Part shown: in pieces, positions 1 to 8,703 of the stretch
Position numbering within the stretch: the first letter of the stretch is position 1
Layout of the letters: each line of letters starts with the position of its first letter
From: Streptomyces minutiscleroticus
GTDB lineage: Bacteria; Actinomycetota; Actinomycetes; Streptomycetales; Streptomycetaceae
NCBI RefSeq assembly: GCF_014650875.1
Contig: NZ_BMVU01000001.1
Location: forward strand, 248,001-312,000
Direction: 5' to 3'
Length of the DNA: 64,000 nt
Position numbers and translations under genes: made by a program
The notes under the pieces: generated by a model
Told to the model about the DNA's origin: nothing
The model's database searches: none
What the model saw: only the letters and a program-made list of their open reading frames with translations

Positions 1-84
1 TGCGGTGCGGGCCAGGGGGACGACCGCCGCGCGTGACGGCGCCGCCGTGACGGCCCTCCCCGGGTGACGCGGGGAGCCCGCACG

Positions 85-134
85 GGCCCGCCCCGGCACC
101 GGTCACATGGGGCGCACCGGTGCCGGGGCGGGCC
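85..134. terminator. long perfect hairpin, probable terminator
   Basis: Two 19-nt arms (85-103 and 116-134) are perfect reverse complements around a 12-nt loop. There is no T tract, as is usual for Streptomyces terminators. It probably ends a gene lying left of the window. Positions 1-279 otherwise hold nothing I can call as coding. Confidence 0.6.
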
Positions 135-279
135 GCCGGTCGTACGCGCCGGTCGCGCACGGTCGCGCCGTGCACCACCGCCCGGATCCCCTCGCGCCCC
201 GCCGTACGCGCCGGACTCCCGCGCGACGGGCGGCGGAGCATACTGGACCCCGATGTCCGGACAGCGCCGAGGAGAACCG

Positions 280-633
280 GTGGACGCGGCGGCCCCGCCG
301 ACCGGGACGCCCGCCGCGCGGGCGGGAGCCGGGCTGACGGTCCGTCCCCTGGACGGGCGGGCCGGCGTGCGGGTGGCCGGGGAGATCGGTCTGGCCACGC
401 GTGCGGCCTGGGAGAGCCTTCTGGAGCGGGTCCTGCACGAGGGGGAGGACGTGTACTGCCTGGAGCTGTCGGAGGTGGCGTTCGCCGACGTCGCGGGCGC
501 CACGGCGCTCGCGGTCGCCGCGCAGCGCCTGGACGCCCGCCGCCGGATCGTGCTGCACCGCCCGCCCGCCGCGCTCCGCCGGACGCTGGAGGCGTTCTGG
601 CCCGGCCTGCGGGCGATCGAGGTGACGACGTGA
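280..633 (+). CDS. STAS-domain protein (anti-anti-sigma-like)
   Basis: A 117-residue protein that is essentially one STAS domain. It has the opening beta strand 'LTVRPLDGRAGVRVAGEI' and the switch segment 'LELSEVAFADVAGATAL'. In classical anti-sigma-factor antagonists the switch reads D-S-S-G and carries a phosphorylated Ser; here it reads D-V-A-G, so control by phosphorylation is unlikely. GTG at 280 is chosen because AGGAG (270-274) lies 5 nt upstream; an in-frame ATG at 253 has no such site. The stop overlaps the next start (GTGA), implying coupled translation with the MEDS-ATPase protein and a partner role with it. Confidence 0.75.
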   Translation: MDAAAPPTGTPAARAGAGLTVRPLDGRAGVRVAGEIGLATRAAWESLLERVLHEGEDVYCLELSEVAFADVAGATALAVAAQRLDARRRIVLHRPPAALRRTLEAFWPGLRAIEVTT

Positions 634-1559
634 CCGACGGCACGGCGGCCGGCCCGTTCCTGCACCCGGCCCTGTTCTACGCGGGGGAACGGGAGTACCT
701 GGCGGGCACGGTCCCGTTCGTCCGTGAGGGGCTGGCCGCGGGCGAGCCGGTGGCGGTGGCCGTCCCCGGCGCCAACCTCCGGCGGATCCAGGAGGCGCTG
801 GGGGCCGACGCCGACGCGGTCACCTGCCTGGACATGGAGAGAGCGGGACGCAACCCCGGCCGCATCATCCCCGGGGTCCTGCGCGCGTTCGCCGACGCGC
901 AGCCGGCCGGCCGGGTCCGGATCATCGGCGAGCCGATCTGGGCGGGGCGCACCGCACTGGAGTACCCCGCCTGCGTCCAGCACGAAGCGCTGATCAACGC
1001 GGCCTTCCGGGGCCGTCCGGTGACCATCCTGTGCCCCTACGACGCGCGCGCCCTCGATGAGCACGTCCTCGCCGACGCGTACGCCACCCATCCGACCGTC
1101 ATCGACGCCGCAGGGGAGAGCGACAGCGCGGAGTACGCGCCCGAGCGGATCGTCGCGCGCTACAACGAGCCCCTGCCGCCCGCCCCCGGAGCGGCGTCCT
1201 TCGCCTTCAAGGCGACCACCCTGCCCGACGCCCGGTACTTCGCCACCGGCCGGGCGGCCGGGCTCGGCCTCGCCGGCGCCCGCCTGGACGACCTGGCGCT
1301 GGTCACCGCCGAGCTGACCACCAACAGCGTGCTGCACGGCGGCGGCACGGGCGTGCTGCGCGTCTGGCGGGAGGGCGGGCAGGTGGTCTGCGAGGTCCGC
1401 GACACCGGCCGGCTGCGGGACCCGCTGGCCGGCCGCCGCCCGCGGGCCCCCGACCGGCGCGGCGGACGCGGGCTGCTGATGGTGCACCTCATCGCCGACC
1501 TCGTCCGCGTCCACGCCGGCGGGCGGGGGACGACGATCCGGTGCTACATGGGGTGCTGA
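630..1559 (+). CDS. MEDS sensor domain plus anti-sigma-type ATPase
   Basis: A 309-residue cytoplasmic protein. Residues about 8-160 form a MEDS (DcmR-like sensory) domain, with 'HPALFYAGEREYLAGTVPFVREGL' split over two strands and a later 'RIIGEPIW'. The C-terminal 120 residues are a HATPase_c domain with N-box 'AELTTNSVLHGG', 'VRDTG' and G-box 'RGGRGLLMV'. Such MEDS-ATPase fusions are common in Streptomyces and resemble RsbW-type anti-sigma kinases. The start GTG at 630 overlaps the STAS gene stop. Neither the target sigma factor nor the ligand can be read from the sequence. Confidence 0.8.
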   Translation: MTDGTAAGPFLHPALFYAGEREYLAGTVPFVREGLAAGEPVAVAVPGANLRRIQEALGADADAVTCLDMERAGRNPGRIIPGVLRAFADAQPAGRVRIIGEPIWAGRTALEYPACVQHEALINAAFRGRPVTILCPYDARALDEHVLADAYATHPTVIDAAGESDSAEYAPERIVARYNEPLPPAPGAASFAFKATTLPDARYFATGRAAGLGLAGARLDDLALVTAELTTNSVLHGGGTGVLRVWREGGQVVCEVRDTGRLRDPLAGRRPRAPDRRGGRGLLMVHLIADLVRVHAGGRGTTIRCYMGC

Positions 1560-1720
1560 ACGGCGGGGCGCCCCTCGGAGGCGGAGCGTACGGGGGGGCG
1601 TACTCGAACGGCGCGGCGGCGGGCTGTGCGCCCGATGGTGAGCCGTGCGGTCCACAGGGCCGACAGGAGCCGACAGGACTCACGGGCCGGCAGGGCTGAC
1701 GGGGCGTAGGGCCCACAGGC

Positions 1721-3319
1721 TCACAGGGGGGCCTGCCAGGTCACCGTTCCGCCGGTCCCGTCGGCGGGGGTGCCGACGGCGCCGGGTGCGCCGCAGGACG
1801 TGCCGGGCCCGGTGTCCGCGGCCACCGTCAGGCGGACCGCGGGCCGGCCGTCGGGCAGGGCGGCCGTCGCGTCGACCGTGACCGTGACGCCCGTGACGCC
1901 GGGGCGCGCGACGGCGTCGGCGAGGGCGCGGCGCAGCACCCGGACGAGGTGGTCCGCGGTGGCGTCCGGGACACGGGTGTCGACCGGGCCGCCGAACCGC
2001 GCGGACGGCCGGAAGCCGAGGACCGCGGCGGCGCCCGCCGTCTCCCGCAGCACCCTGCCGCGCAGCGACGCCGGGGCGGCGGCGGGCGGCTGCTGCAGCG
2101 CGAAGATCGCCGTACGGACCTCCTGCACGGTGGACTCCAGCTCCTCCACCGCCCGGCCGAGCCGTGCCCGCACGGCCTCGTCGCCCGCGGCGCGGCGCCG
2201 GGTGGACTCCAGCATCATGCCGGTGGCGAAGAGCCGCTGGACGACCAGGTCGTGCAGGTCGCGGGCGATGCGGTCGCGGTCCTCGTAGACCGCGAGGCGG
2301 GCGCGGTCCCGCCGGGCGTCCGCGAGCACCAGGGCGAGGGCGGCCTGCGAGGCGAACTGCGTCGCGAGCAGCTTCTCCACCGGGGTGTACGGGCTCCCGC
2401 CGCGGCGGCGCGGCAGGGCGAGCGTGCCGATCAGCCGGCCCTCCGCCCGGAGCGGGAGCATCATGCTCGGTCCGAACCGGTGCCGCACGTGCGTCGTCAT
2501 CCGCGGGTCGGTCGCCGAGTCCTCGAGGAACACCGGCTCCCCGCCCAGCAGCTGGTCCAGGACCGGGCTGCCCGGCGCGATGGTCGCGCCGACGATCCCG
2601 CCCGGGTCGTCGGGCGCCGACGCCGTGACGATCTCCATGCCGCCCTCGGCGGTGGGCTGCAGGATCACCCCGGCCGCGGCGCCGGCGAGCACGCGGGCCC
2701 GCTCGGCGACCGTCGCCAGGGCGTCGTCCGGCGGCTCGCCGGCGAGCAGCGCGGTGGTGACCGCGGCGGCGCCCTCGATCCAGCGCTCGCGCCGGCGGGC
2801 GGTCCCGTACAGCCGGGCGTTGCCGAGCGCGATGCCCGCCTGCACGGCGAGGACGCGCAGGACCTGCTCGTCCTCGTGGGTGAAGGGGCCGTCGCGCTTC
2901 CCGGCGACGCGGAGGGAGCCCGGCTCCCCGTCGCCGGCGCGGACGGGGACGCACAGGGAGGCGCGCCCCGGCGGCCCGCCCCCGGCCCGGCCGCCGGACA
3001 GGCCCCCGGGCGGGCCCCCGGACAGGCCGTCGCCCGGGTCCGTGGGGCGGGGCTCCCGCGGGCTCGTGGGGCGGGGCTCCCGCGGGTCTGTCGAGTCGGG
3101 TTCCGGCGGGTCCTCGTACGGACCCGCCGAGCGCAGCTCCGTCGGACCGTCCCGGCCGGGGACCGGGACGGCCAGCTCCGCGCGGCGGGCGCCGGTCAGC
3201 TCCGCCGCGCTGTCCACGATGTGCTGCAGGGTGTCGCGCAGTTCGACGTCGCTGCCCACGTCCAGGACCGCCTCCAGGAGCAGCGCGAGGGGCAGGCGTC
3301 GCCCGGGAGGGCCGGTCAT
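1721..3319 (-). CDS. GAF-GAF sensor histidine kinase, degraded ATPase domain
   Basis: A 532-residue DevS/DosS-type protein. Two GAF domains (about 15-180 and 190-330) precede a HisKA_3 segment 'DRIARDLHDLVVQRLFATG', where the His of DLHD is the expected phosphoacceptor. GAF1 contains a low-complexity insert with PREPRPT repeats and a PGG-rich run. The C-terminal HATPase region is abnormal: the N-box position reads 'VLRRALADAVARPG' where families show E-A-L-x-N-x-x-x-H, and only a remnant 'DTGPG' of the G1 box is followed by a disordered end. ATP binding may be lost, leaving a sensor or scaffold. No response regulator gene is adjacent. Start ATG has GGGAGG upstream. Confidence 0.85.
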   Translation of the reverse strand: MTGPPGRRLPLALLLEAVLDVGSDVELRDTLQHIVDSAAELTGARRAELAVPVPGRDGPTELRSAGPYEDPPEPDSTDPREPRPTSPREPRPTDPGDGLSGGPPGGLSGGRAGGGPPGRASLCVPVRAGDGEPGSLRVAGKRDGPFTHEDEQVLRVLAVQAGIALGNARLYGTARRRERWIEGAAAVTTALLAGEPPDDALATVAERARVLAGAAAGVILQPTAEGGMEIVTASAPDDPGGIVGATIAPGSPVLDQLLGGEPVFLEDSATDPRMTTHVRHRFGPSMMLPLRAEGRLIGTLALPRRRGGSPYTPVEKLLATQFASQAALALVLADARRDRARLAVYEDRDRIARDLHDLVVQRLFATGMMLESTRRRAAGDEAVRARLGRAVEELESTVQEVRTAIFALQQPPAAAPASLRGRVLRETAGAAAVLGFRPSARFGGPVDTRVPDATADHLVRVLRRALADAVARPGVTGVTVTVDATAALPDGRPAVRLTVAADTGPGTSCGAPGAVGTPADGTGGTVTWQAPL

Positions 3320-3455
3320 GGCGGTGGGCCTCCCGGGAGGTGCGGCGCCCGGGGAGGACGGGAAGCGCGCGGAGCACGGGGAACACGAGGAGTACGAGGA
3401 GCGGGAGGACGGAGGTGCGGGACGGGGGACGGGGACATCCGCGCCTGACGGAGTG

Positions 3456-4493
3456 TCAGGAAGCCAGCGGGTCGAGGACCATCGGCTCGATCTTCCCCTC
3501 CAGCATCGCGCCGAGCCCGAGGACCGCGCAGACGTCGGGCCGCTCGGCGATCTGCACCGGCATGCCCGTCGCCTCGCGCAGCATCTCGTCGAGCCCCGGC
3601 AGCAGCGCGCTCCCGCCGACCATCATGATCCCCCGGTCGACCAGGTCGGCCACCAGGTCGGGCGGGCAGTCGCGCAGCACCTTGCCGATGCCGTCGAGCA
3701 CCGACGTCAGCGGGGTGTGGATGGCCTCCCGCACGGCCGCCGTGTCGATGCGCACGGAACGGGTGAGCCCGGTGGACACGTCGCGCCCGTGGATCTCGGT
3801 GGTCGCCGGGCCCTGCGGGGTGATGCCGTTGCCGGAGAGGGTCAGCTGCAGCGGGCGCACGGACTGGGAGGGGAGCATCAGCTCGTGCTGGGTGCGCAGG
3901 TGCTGCACGATCGCGTGGTCCACGGCCTCGCCGCCGACCGGGACGCGCTCGGCGGTGACGATCGACCCCAGCGACAACACCGCGACCTGCGTGGCCGCCG
4001 ACCCGCACACCATGATCATGCTGGCCTCGGCCCGCTCCACCGGCAGCCCGCAGCCCACCGCCGCGGCGATCAGCGTGTCCACCAGTTCCACCCGGCGCGC
4101 GCCCAGGCCCACCAGCGTCTCCATGGCCGCCCGCTGCGCCAGCGGATCGGCGTCGTGCGGCGTGCAGACCGCGGCCCGCAGCCGCGGCTTGCGGCGCAGC
4201 GCGCGGCGCAGCTTGTCGCCGAGCAGGTGGCGGAGCATGCGCTGGGCCATCTCGATGTCCACCACGGTGCCGCCCGAGACCGGCCGGACGACCCGGATGT
4301 AGCCGGGGGTGCGGCCCGTCATCCGCTCCGCGAACTCACCGACGGCGATCAGCGAGCCGGTCCGCGTGTTCACCGCGGCGACGCTCGGCTGGTCGACGAC
4401 GAGACCGGCGCCGCGCACGTACACCCGGGTGCGGGCCGCCCCCAGGTCGACGGCGAGGTGGCAGCGGTGCAGCTGCTCCAGAGTGGCGGTCAT
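3456..4493 (-). CDS. mbl: MreB-like actin homologue Mbl
   Basis: A 345-residue actin/HSP70-fold protein with phosphate-1 region 'AVDLGAARTRVYVRG' and the adenosine-site segment 'MMVGGSALLPGL'. Streptomyces Mbl works with MreB in spore-wall synthesis. Here the phosphate-2 loop, normally D-I-G-G-G-T-T, reads 'VCGSAATQVAV'. The E-E-P-M-A-A segment that carries the catalytic Glu reads 'VDTLIAAAVGCGLP'. Nucleotide hydrolysis is therefore doubtful. GGGAGG lies upstream of the ATG. It precedes the histidine kinase on the same strand by 136 nt. The position matches S. coelicolor mbl (SCO2451, from memory). Confidence 0.85.
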   Translation of the reverse strand: MTATLEQLHRCHLAVDLGAARTRVYVRGAGLVVDQPSVAAVNTRTGSLIAVGEFAERMTGRTPGYIRVVRPVSGGTVVDIEMAQRMLRHLLGDKLRRALRRKPRLRAAVCTPHDADPLAQRAAMETLVGLGARRVELVDTLIAAAVGCGLPVERAEASMIMVCGSAATQVAVLSLGSIVTAERVPVGGEAVDHAIVQHLRTQHELMLPSQSVRPLQLTLSGNGITPQGPATTEIHGRDVSTGLTRSVRIDTAAVREAIHTPLTSVLDGIGKVLRDCPPDLVADLVDRGIMMVGGSALLPGLDEMLREATGMPVQIAERPDVCAVLGLGAMLEGKIEPMVLDPLAS

Positions 4494-4679
4494 GGCAGAT
4501 CCTCCCGAGAGCGCAAGACCGTGGAACGGGCCGCCGGACGACGGTCCTCTCCTGGCATCGTGCGGCGGAAGGCGCGCCGCCGCACTCCGCGGGGGGCCGG
4601 GCGGGGTGCGGCCGGGCGAGTGATTCGTACGAGGGGAGGAGAGGGGGCCGCACGGTGCCGATGGGGCCGCCGGGCGGGG

Positions 4680-6149
4680 TCAGGCCGGGGGCACGATGCC
4701 CCGGACGACCCCCAGGTCCACCAGGTCCTGCGGGCGGATGCGGAGTTCGTCGGCCGTGGCCCGGACCCGGTCGGGGGACCGCTTGAGGATCGCGGCCGCG
4801 AGCTCCGGGGCGATGACGGAGAAGTAGCTGTCGGGCGTGGCCCAGGTGTTGTCCGGGGCGGCGAGCGCGAGCGCGCCGCCCGAACCGCCCTCGCCGATCA
4901 GCAGCGTGGTGACCGGCGTACGGGCGGTGGCCACGGCGGCGAACAGGTCCGCGATCGCCGCGCCGGCGCCCTGCCGTTCGGCCTCCGCGTCGTTGGCGGC
5001 GCCCGGCGTGTCCACCAGCGTCAGCACCGGGACGCCCAGCCGCCCGGCGAGGCGGACGAGACGGGCGGCGGCGCGGTGGCCGGCGGGGCGGACGGCCGTG
5101 CCGCGCTGCGCCGCGTACGCGACCGTCCGCCCGTCCTGCGCGCACACGCCGAACCCGCACAGCATCCCGTCGTCGGTGCCGCCGCAGCGGTCGCCGCCGA
5201 GCGCCGCGCGGCGGGCGAAGAAGGCGTCCAGGTACGCCTCGGCGCGCGGCCGCTCCGGGGAGCGGGCCAGCAGGACCGCCTCCCAGCCGGTGGCCGGCGG
5301 GCCGGCCCGCCCCAGGGCGGGAGGGGGCGGGACGGCGCCGCCTCCGTCCTCCCGGCCCTCGGGGCCGGCCCCGGCCGAACCCCCCGTCAGCAGCCGCAGC
5401 CACAGCGCCAGCGCATCCGGGAGGTCCTCGCAGGGGACGACCGCGTCGACCGCGCCCGCCGCGAGCTGCGCCTCCGCTGTGTACGCCGCCGGGTCCGCGT
5501 CCGGCGGGCGGACGCGGGAGCCCGCGAAGCCGACCTGGGCGCCGGGCAGCGCGAGGACCACGTCGGCGCCCGCGCCGAGCGTGGCCCAGCCGCCGCCCGT
5601 CGTCGGGTCGCGCAGGACCGCGACCTGCGGCAGCCCGGCCGCGCGGACGAGCGCCGACGCGCGGGCCACGCGCTGGAGCTGCACCAGCGCCCGCATGCCC
5701 TCCTGCATCCGGCTGCCGCCCGTCGCCACGAGCGACACCAGCGGCAGCCGGTGCCCGAGCGCGTGCGCGTACGCCGCCGCCAGCCGGTCCCCGGTGCGCT
5801 CGCCCAGCGACCCGCCGAGGAACCCGAACTCGAAGGAGACCAGCACGGCGGCCGTGCCCCCGACGGTGCCCGTGCCGCACAGCACGGACTCCTCCTCGCC
5901 GGTGCGGGCCGCCGCCCGGGCGCGCGCCTCGTCGTAGCCGCGCCAGGACAGCGGCCCGTCGGGCGGGTACGTGCCGTCGGGGCGGGGCAGTTCGGTGAAG
6001 TCGTCCGCGCGGGCGAGCAGGGCGACGGCCTCGCGGGCGGTGTACCGCCGCGCCGCGGGTCCCGCCCCGCCCGTGCCCGGTCCGCCCGCCGCCGAGCCCG
6101 TGCCCGCCGAGTCCGTGCCCGGTCCGCCCGCTCCCGCCGGCTCAGCCAT
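4680..6149 (-). CDS. fused AccD/AccA-type carboxyltransferase
   Basis: A 489-residue crotonase-fold carboxyltransferase. The N-half resembles the AccD beta domain ('FGFLGGSLGERTGDRLAAAY', 'GGSRMQEGMRALVQL', 'DPTTGGGWA'). The C-half resembles the AccA alpha domain ('VDTPGAANDAEAERQGAG', 'IGEGGSGGALAL'). A Gly/Pro/Ala-rich leader of about 35 residues and a linker near residue 265 are low complexity. No N-terminal Cys4 zinc ribbon is present. The enzyme would move CO2 from carboxybiotin to an acyl-CoA, but no biotin carrier or carboxylase gene lies nearby. The start overlaps the end of matB by 8 nt, implying a coupled role in malonyl- or methylmalonyl-CoA metabolism. Confidence 0.8.
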   Translation of the reverse strand: MAEPAGAGGPGTDSAGTGSAAGGPGTGGAGPAARRYTAREAVALLARADDFTELPRPDGTYPPDGPLSWRGYDEARARAAARTGEEESVLCGTGTVGGTAAVLVSFEFGFLGGSLGERTGDRLAAAYAHALGHRLPLVSLVATGGSRMQEGMRALVQLQRVARASALVRAAGLPQVAVLRDPTTGGGWATLGAGADVVLALPGAQVGFAGSRVRPPDADPAAYTAEAQLAAGAVDAVVPCEDLPDALALWLRLLTGGSAGAGPEGREDGGGAVPPPPALGRAGPPATGWEAVLLARSPERPRAEAYLDAFFARRAALGGDRCGGTDDGMLCGFGVCAQDGRTVAYAAQRGTAVRPAGHRAAARLVRLAGRLGVPVLTLVDTPGAANDAEAERQGAGAAIADLFAAVATARTPVTTLLIGEGGSGGALALAAPDNTWATPDSYFSVIAPELAAAILKRSPDRVRATADELRIRPQDLVDLGVVRGIVPPA

Positions 6150-7614
6150 CGCCCAGCGCCCGCTTCATGATCTTGCCCATGTCGTTGCGGGGCAGCGCGT
6201 CGAGCCAGCGCACGGTGCGCGGGCGCTTGTGGGGCGCGAGCCGCCGGGCCACGTGGTCGGCCAGCTCCCGGTCCAGTCCCGGGTACGGGTCCTCCGCCGG
6301 CACCACCCAGGCCACCACGCGCTCCCCGAGGTCGTCGTCGGGCTCGCCGGTGACCGCGGCCTCGCGCACCGCCGGGTGTTCGAGCAGCGCGTTCTCGATC
6401 TCGCCCGCGCCGATCTTGTAGCCGCCGCTCTTGATGAGGTCGGTGGCCTTGCGGCCGACGATGCGCACGTACCCGTCGAGGTCGCGCACCGCCACGTCGC
6501 CGGTGCGGAACCAGCCGTCCTCGGTGAACGCCGCGGCCGTCGCCTCCGGCCGGTTCAGGTACTCCGTGAACAGGTTCGGCCCGCGGACCTGGATCTCCCC
6601 GACCGTCTCCCCGTCGTACTCCTCCACGACCTTCCCGCCCTCCTCCACCAGCCGCAGTCCGACGCCCGGCAGCGGCACCCCGACGGCGCCCGCGCGCGGC
6701 TCGCCGTCCGCGCGGACGCTCGTGTTCATCAGGGTCTCCGTCATCCCGTACCGCTCGATCACCCGACGCCCGGTCGCCGTCGCGATCCGCTCGTGGTCGT
6801 GCACCGGCAGCGCGGCGGAGCCGGACACCAGCAGCCGCGCCCGGGCGAGCGCCGCGGCCAGCTCCCGGTCGCCCTCCAGCGCCTCCGCGACGCGGTGGTA
6901 CATGGTGGGCACCCCGAACAGCATGGTCGCCCCGTCGTTCAGCTCCCGTGCCACGGCGTCCGTCGAGAATCTCCCCAGGTGCCGTACGGAGCCGCCCAGG
7001 CGCAGCGGCCCGAGGACGCCGAGCACCAGGCCGTGCACGTGGAAGAGGGGCAGCGCGTGCACGAGGACGTCGTCGGCGGTCCAGTGCCAGGCGTCGGCCA
7101 GCGCGTCCAGGGTGGCGGCGACGGCCCGGCGCGGGATGACGGCGCCCTTCGGCGGGCCGGTGGTGCCGGAGGTGTACACGACGAGGGCCGGGGCCGACTC
7201 GTCCGGTTCGGCGGCCGGGACCGCGTACGGGCCGGCCGCGCCGGCCGCGCCCGCCGCCCGCACCTCGACGTCGAGCCGCCGTACGCCGGACAGCGCGTCC
7301 GGCAGCGGTGCGCCGGGCGCGGCCAGGACCAGCGACGGCGCGCTGTCGCCCACGATGTGCCCCAGCTCGGCCCCGCCCGACTTCGGGTTGAGCGGCACGG
7401 CGGGCACCCCGGCCAGCAGGGCGGCGACCACGCCCACCGCGGTCTCCAGGTCCGGGGTGGCCCACACGGCGACCCGCCCGGCCCCGCCGATCCGCTCCGC
7501 CAGGGACCCGGCCTCGGCGGCGAGCTGTGCGTACGTCAGCGAGCGGTCGCCGAAGCGCAGGGCGACCCGCTCGCCCGCGTCGTCCGCCGCGAGGGCCGGA
7601 AAGAGAGAGGACAC
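6142..7614 (-). CDS. matB: malonyl/methylmalonyl-CoA synthetase MatB
   Basis: A 490-residue acyl-adenylate-forming ligase that converts malonate (and probably methylmalonate) plus CoA and ATP to the CoA thioester. It has the P-loop 'YTSGTTGPPKG' (about 147-157), 'RYGMTETLMNTS', 'FRTGDVAVRD' and the catalytic C-terminal Lys in 'PRNDMGKIMKRAL'. The sequence closely follows what I recall of the structurally characterised S. coelicolor MatB (SCO2444). GTG start with AAGGAG 8 nt upstream. The product supplies extender units for fatty acid or polyketide synthesis and the gene is coupled to the carboxyltransferase gene. Confidence 0.9.
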   Translation of the reverse strand: MSSLFPALAADDAGERVALRFGDRSLTYAQLAAEAGSLAERIGGAGRVAVWATPDLETAVGVVAALLAGVPAVPLNPKSGGAELGHIVGDSAPSLVLAAPGAPLPDALSGVRRLDVEVRAAGAAGAAGPYAVPAAEPDESAPALVVYTSGTTGPPKGAVIPRRAVAATLDALADAWHWTADDVLVHALPLFHVHGLVLGVLGPLRLGGSVRHLGRFSTDAVARELNDGATMLFGVPTMYHRVAEALEGDRELAAALARARLLVSGSAALPVHDHERIATATGRRVIERYGMTETLMNTSVRADGEPRAGAVGVPLPGVGLRLVEEGGKVVEEYDGETVGEIQVRGPNLFTEYLNRPEATAAAFTEDGWFRTGDVAVRDLDGYVRIVGRKATDLIKSGGYKIGAGEIENALLEHPAVREAAVTGEPDDDLGERVVAWVVPAEDPYPGLDRELADHVARRLAPHKRPRTVRWLDALPRNDMGKIMKRALGDG

Positions 7615-7747
7615 GCGTCGTGCTCCTTGTCGTCGGGGCGGTGCCGTACCTGTGCCGTGCGGCTCTGCCGGTGCCGGGCGGGGCGGCGCGGCGGCCGCCC
7701 CCGTCCCTCCCTCCGTACACCAGCGGCCGCTGGAAGAAACGCCTTCG

Positions 7748-7775
7748 GCCGTCCCCGGCCGCGGCCGGGGACGGC
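7748..7775. promoter_or_regulatory. 28-nt perfect palindrome upstream of matB
   Basis: Two 14-nt arms meet without a spacer. The site lies 134 nt upstream of the matB start and about 200 nt after the end of the preceding minus-strand gene. It could be an operator for matB or a terminator of the gene at 7980-8621. The surrounding gap 7615-7979 holds no other coding sequence I can support. Confidence 0.45.
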
Positions 7776-7979
7776 ACCGGCGCCCCGACGGGTCACACGG
7801 ACACCCCCACGGCCACCCGGCTCACCCGGCCGCGGACGAGGAGGGCGGCCGGGTCCCGGCGGCGCCCGTCCCGGCCTCCGCCCGCGCCCGGTACGCGCGG
7901 ACCTCCCGGGCCGCGGCGGCCGGCTCCGGCGCCCGGACGGACCGGTCCCGCGGGGTCGGTCACGCGGGACCGGGGCCGC

Positions 7980-8621
7980 TCATGCCGGGCCGTGCCGTCC
8001 GGGCGCCGGGGCGTCGGGCGCGGGCCGCCCGTCGACGGCGACCCGCTGCAGCAGCCCCCAGGTGAACTCCGCCGCGACGGTGCGGCGCACGCCGCGCGCG
8101 TCCGGCGCGGTGAAGGACAGTCCCCAGCGGGTGGGCGCGGTGCCCTCCAGCGGGCGGGCCGGGGCGAAGGCGCGGGCCACCTCGTCGACCGTCGCGGACC
8201 AGGGGCGCAGGTCCTCCACCGCGCGCAGCGCGGGAGCGGGGGCGCCGGGCGCGCGGACCAGCCACTCGTTCCACAGGGCGCCGTTCGGGGCGAGGAGCGC
8301 CTCGAAGCGCAGGTCCGGCCAGAGGGGGACGGGCCACCGCCACGCCGCGGCCTCCAGGTCGCCGACCCGCCGCGCGGACACGGCCTCCGGCTCGCCGAGG
8401 ACGGAGCGGAAGCGGGCGGCCGCCGACCGGCCGCCCGGCGCCCGCAGCATCGCCTGCCAGCGGCGGTTGGCCTCGCGCAGGTCGGCCGCGGAGGCGCCGA
8501 GCGCGCGGCGGGCGTCGTCGACCAGGTCAGGGTTGTGGTCGGCCATGCGGCGCAGCAGGACGAGCTGGAAGTCGAGCGGGGTGAACGGTCGGACGGGTCG
8601 TTTGGCCGGCATGGACCCCAT
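7980..8621 (-). CDS. conserved hypothetical protein
   Basis: A 213-residue soluble protein that I do not recognise. It opens with a basic stretch (MPAKRPVRPF), then helical segments with many Arg and Ala and Trp-rich patches ('AAWRWPVPLWPDLRFEALL', 'NGALWNEWLV'). No signal peptide, membrane segment or Cys motif is seen. ATG at 8621 and ATG at 8612 are both possible; neither has a strong ribosome site. It points away from the divergent iclR gene. Confidence 0.6.
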   Translation of the reverse strand: MGSMPAKRPVRPFTPLDFQLVLLRRMADHNPDLVDDARRALGASAADLREANRRWQAMLRAPGGRSAAARFRSVLGEPEAVSARRVGDLEAAAWRWPVPLWPDLRFEALLAPNGALWNEWLVRAPGAPAPALRAVEDLRPWSATVDEVARAFAPARPLEGTAPTRWGLSFTAPDARGVRRTVAAEFTWGLLQRVAVDGRPAPDAPAPGRHGPA

Positions 8622-8703
8622 GGTCGCGCACGCCACCGGGTGGGCGGCCGTCGGACACCGGCCACGCACCGGCCGGGGCGGCCACTGGATGGGGCGGCCA
8701 CCG

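Noticed and set aside
2385..6170. Very long plus-strand open frame (over 1200 codons) opposite the kinase, mbl and carboxyltransferase genes
   Set aside because: Composition is Arg/Pro/Ala rich with no domains; it is the antisense shadow of real minus-strand genes caused by high third-position GC.
4680..7614. Possible polyketide synthase cluster because of matB
   Set aside because: No ketosynthase, acyltransferase modules or tailoring genes are nearby; fabDHPF is the primary-metabolism fatty acid operon.
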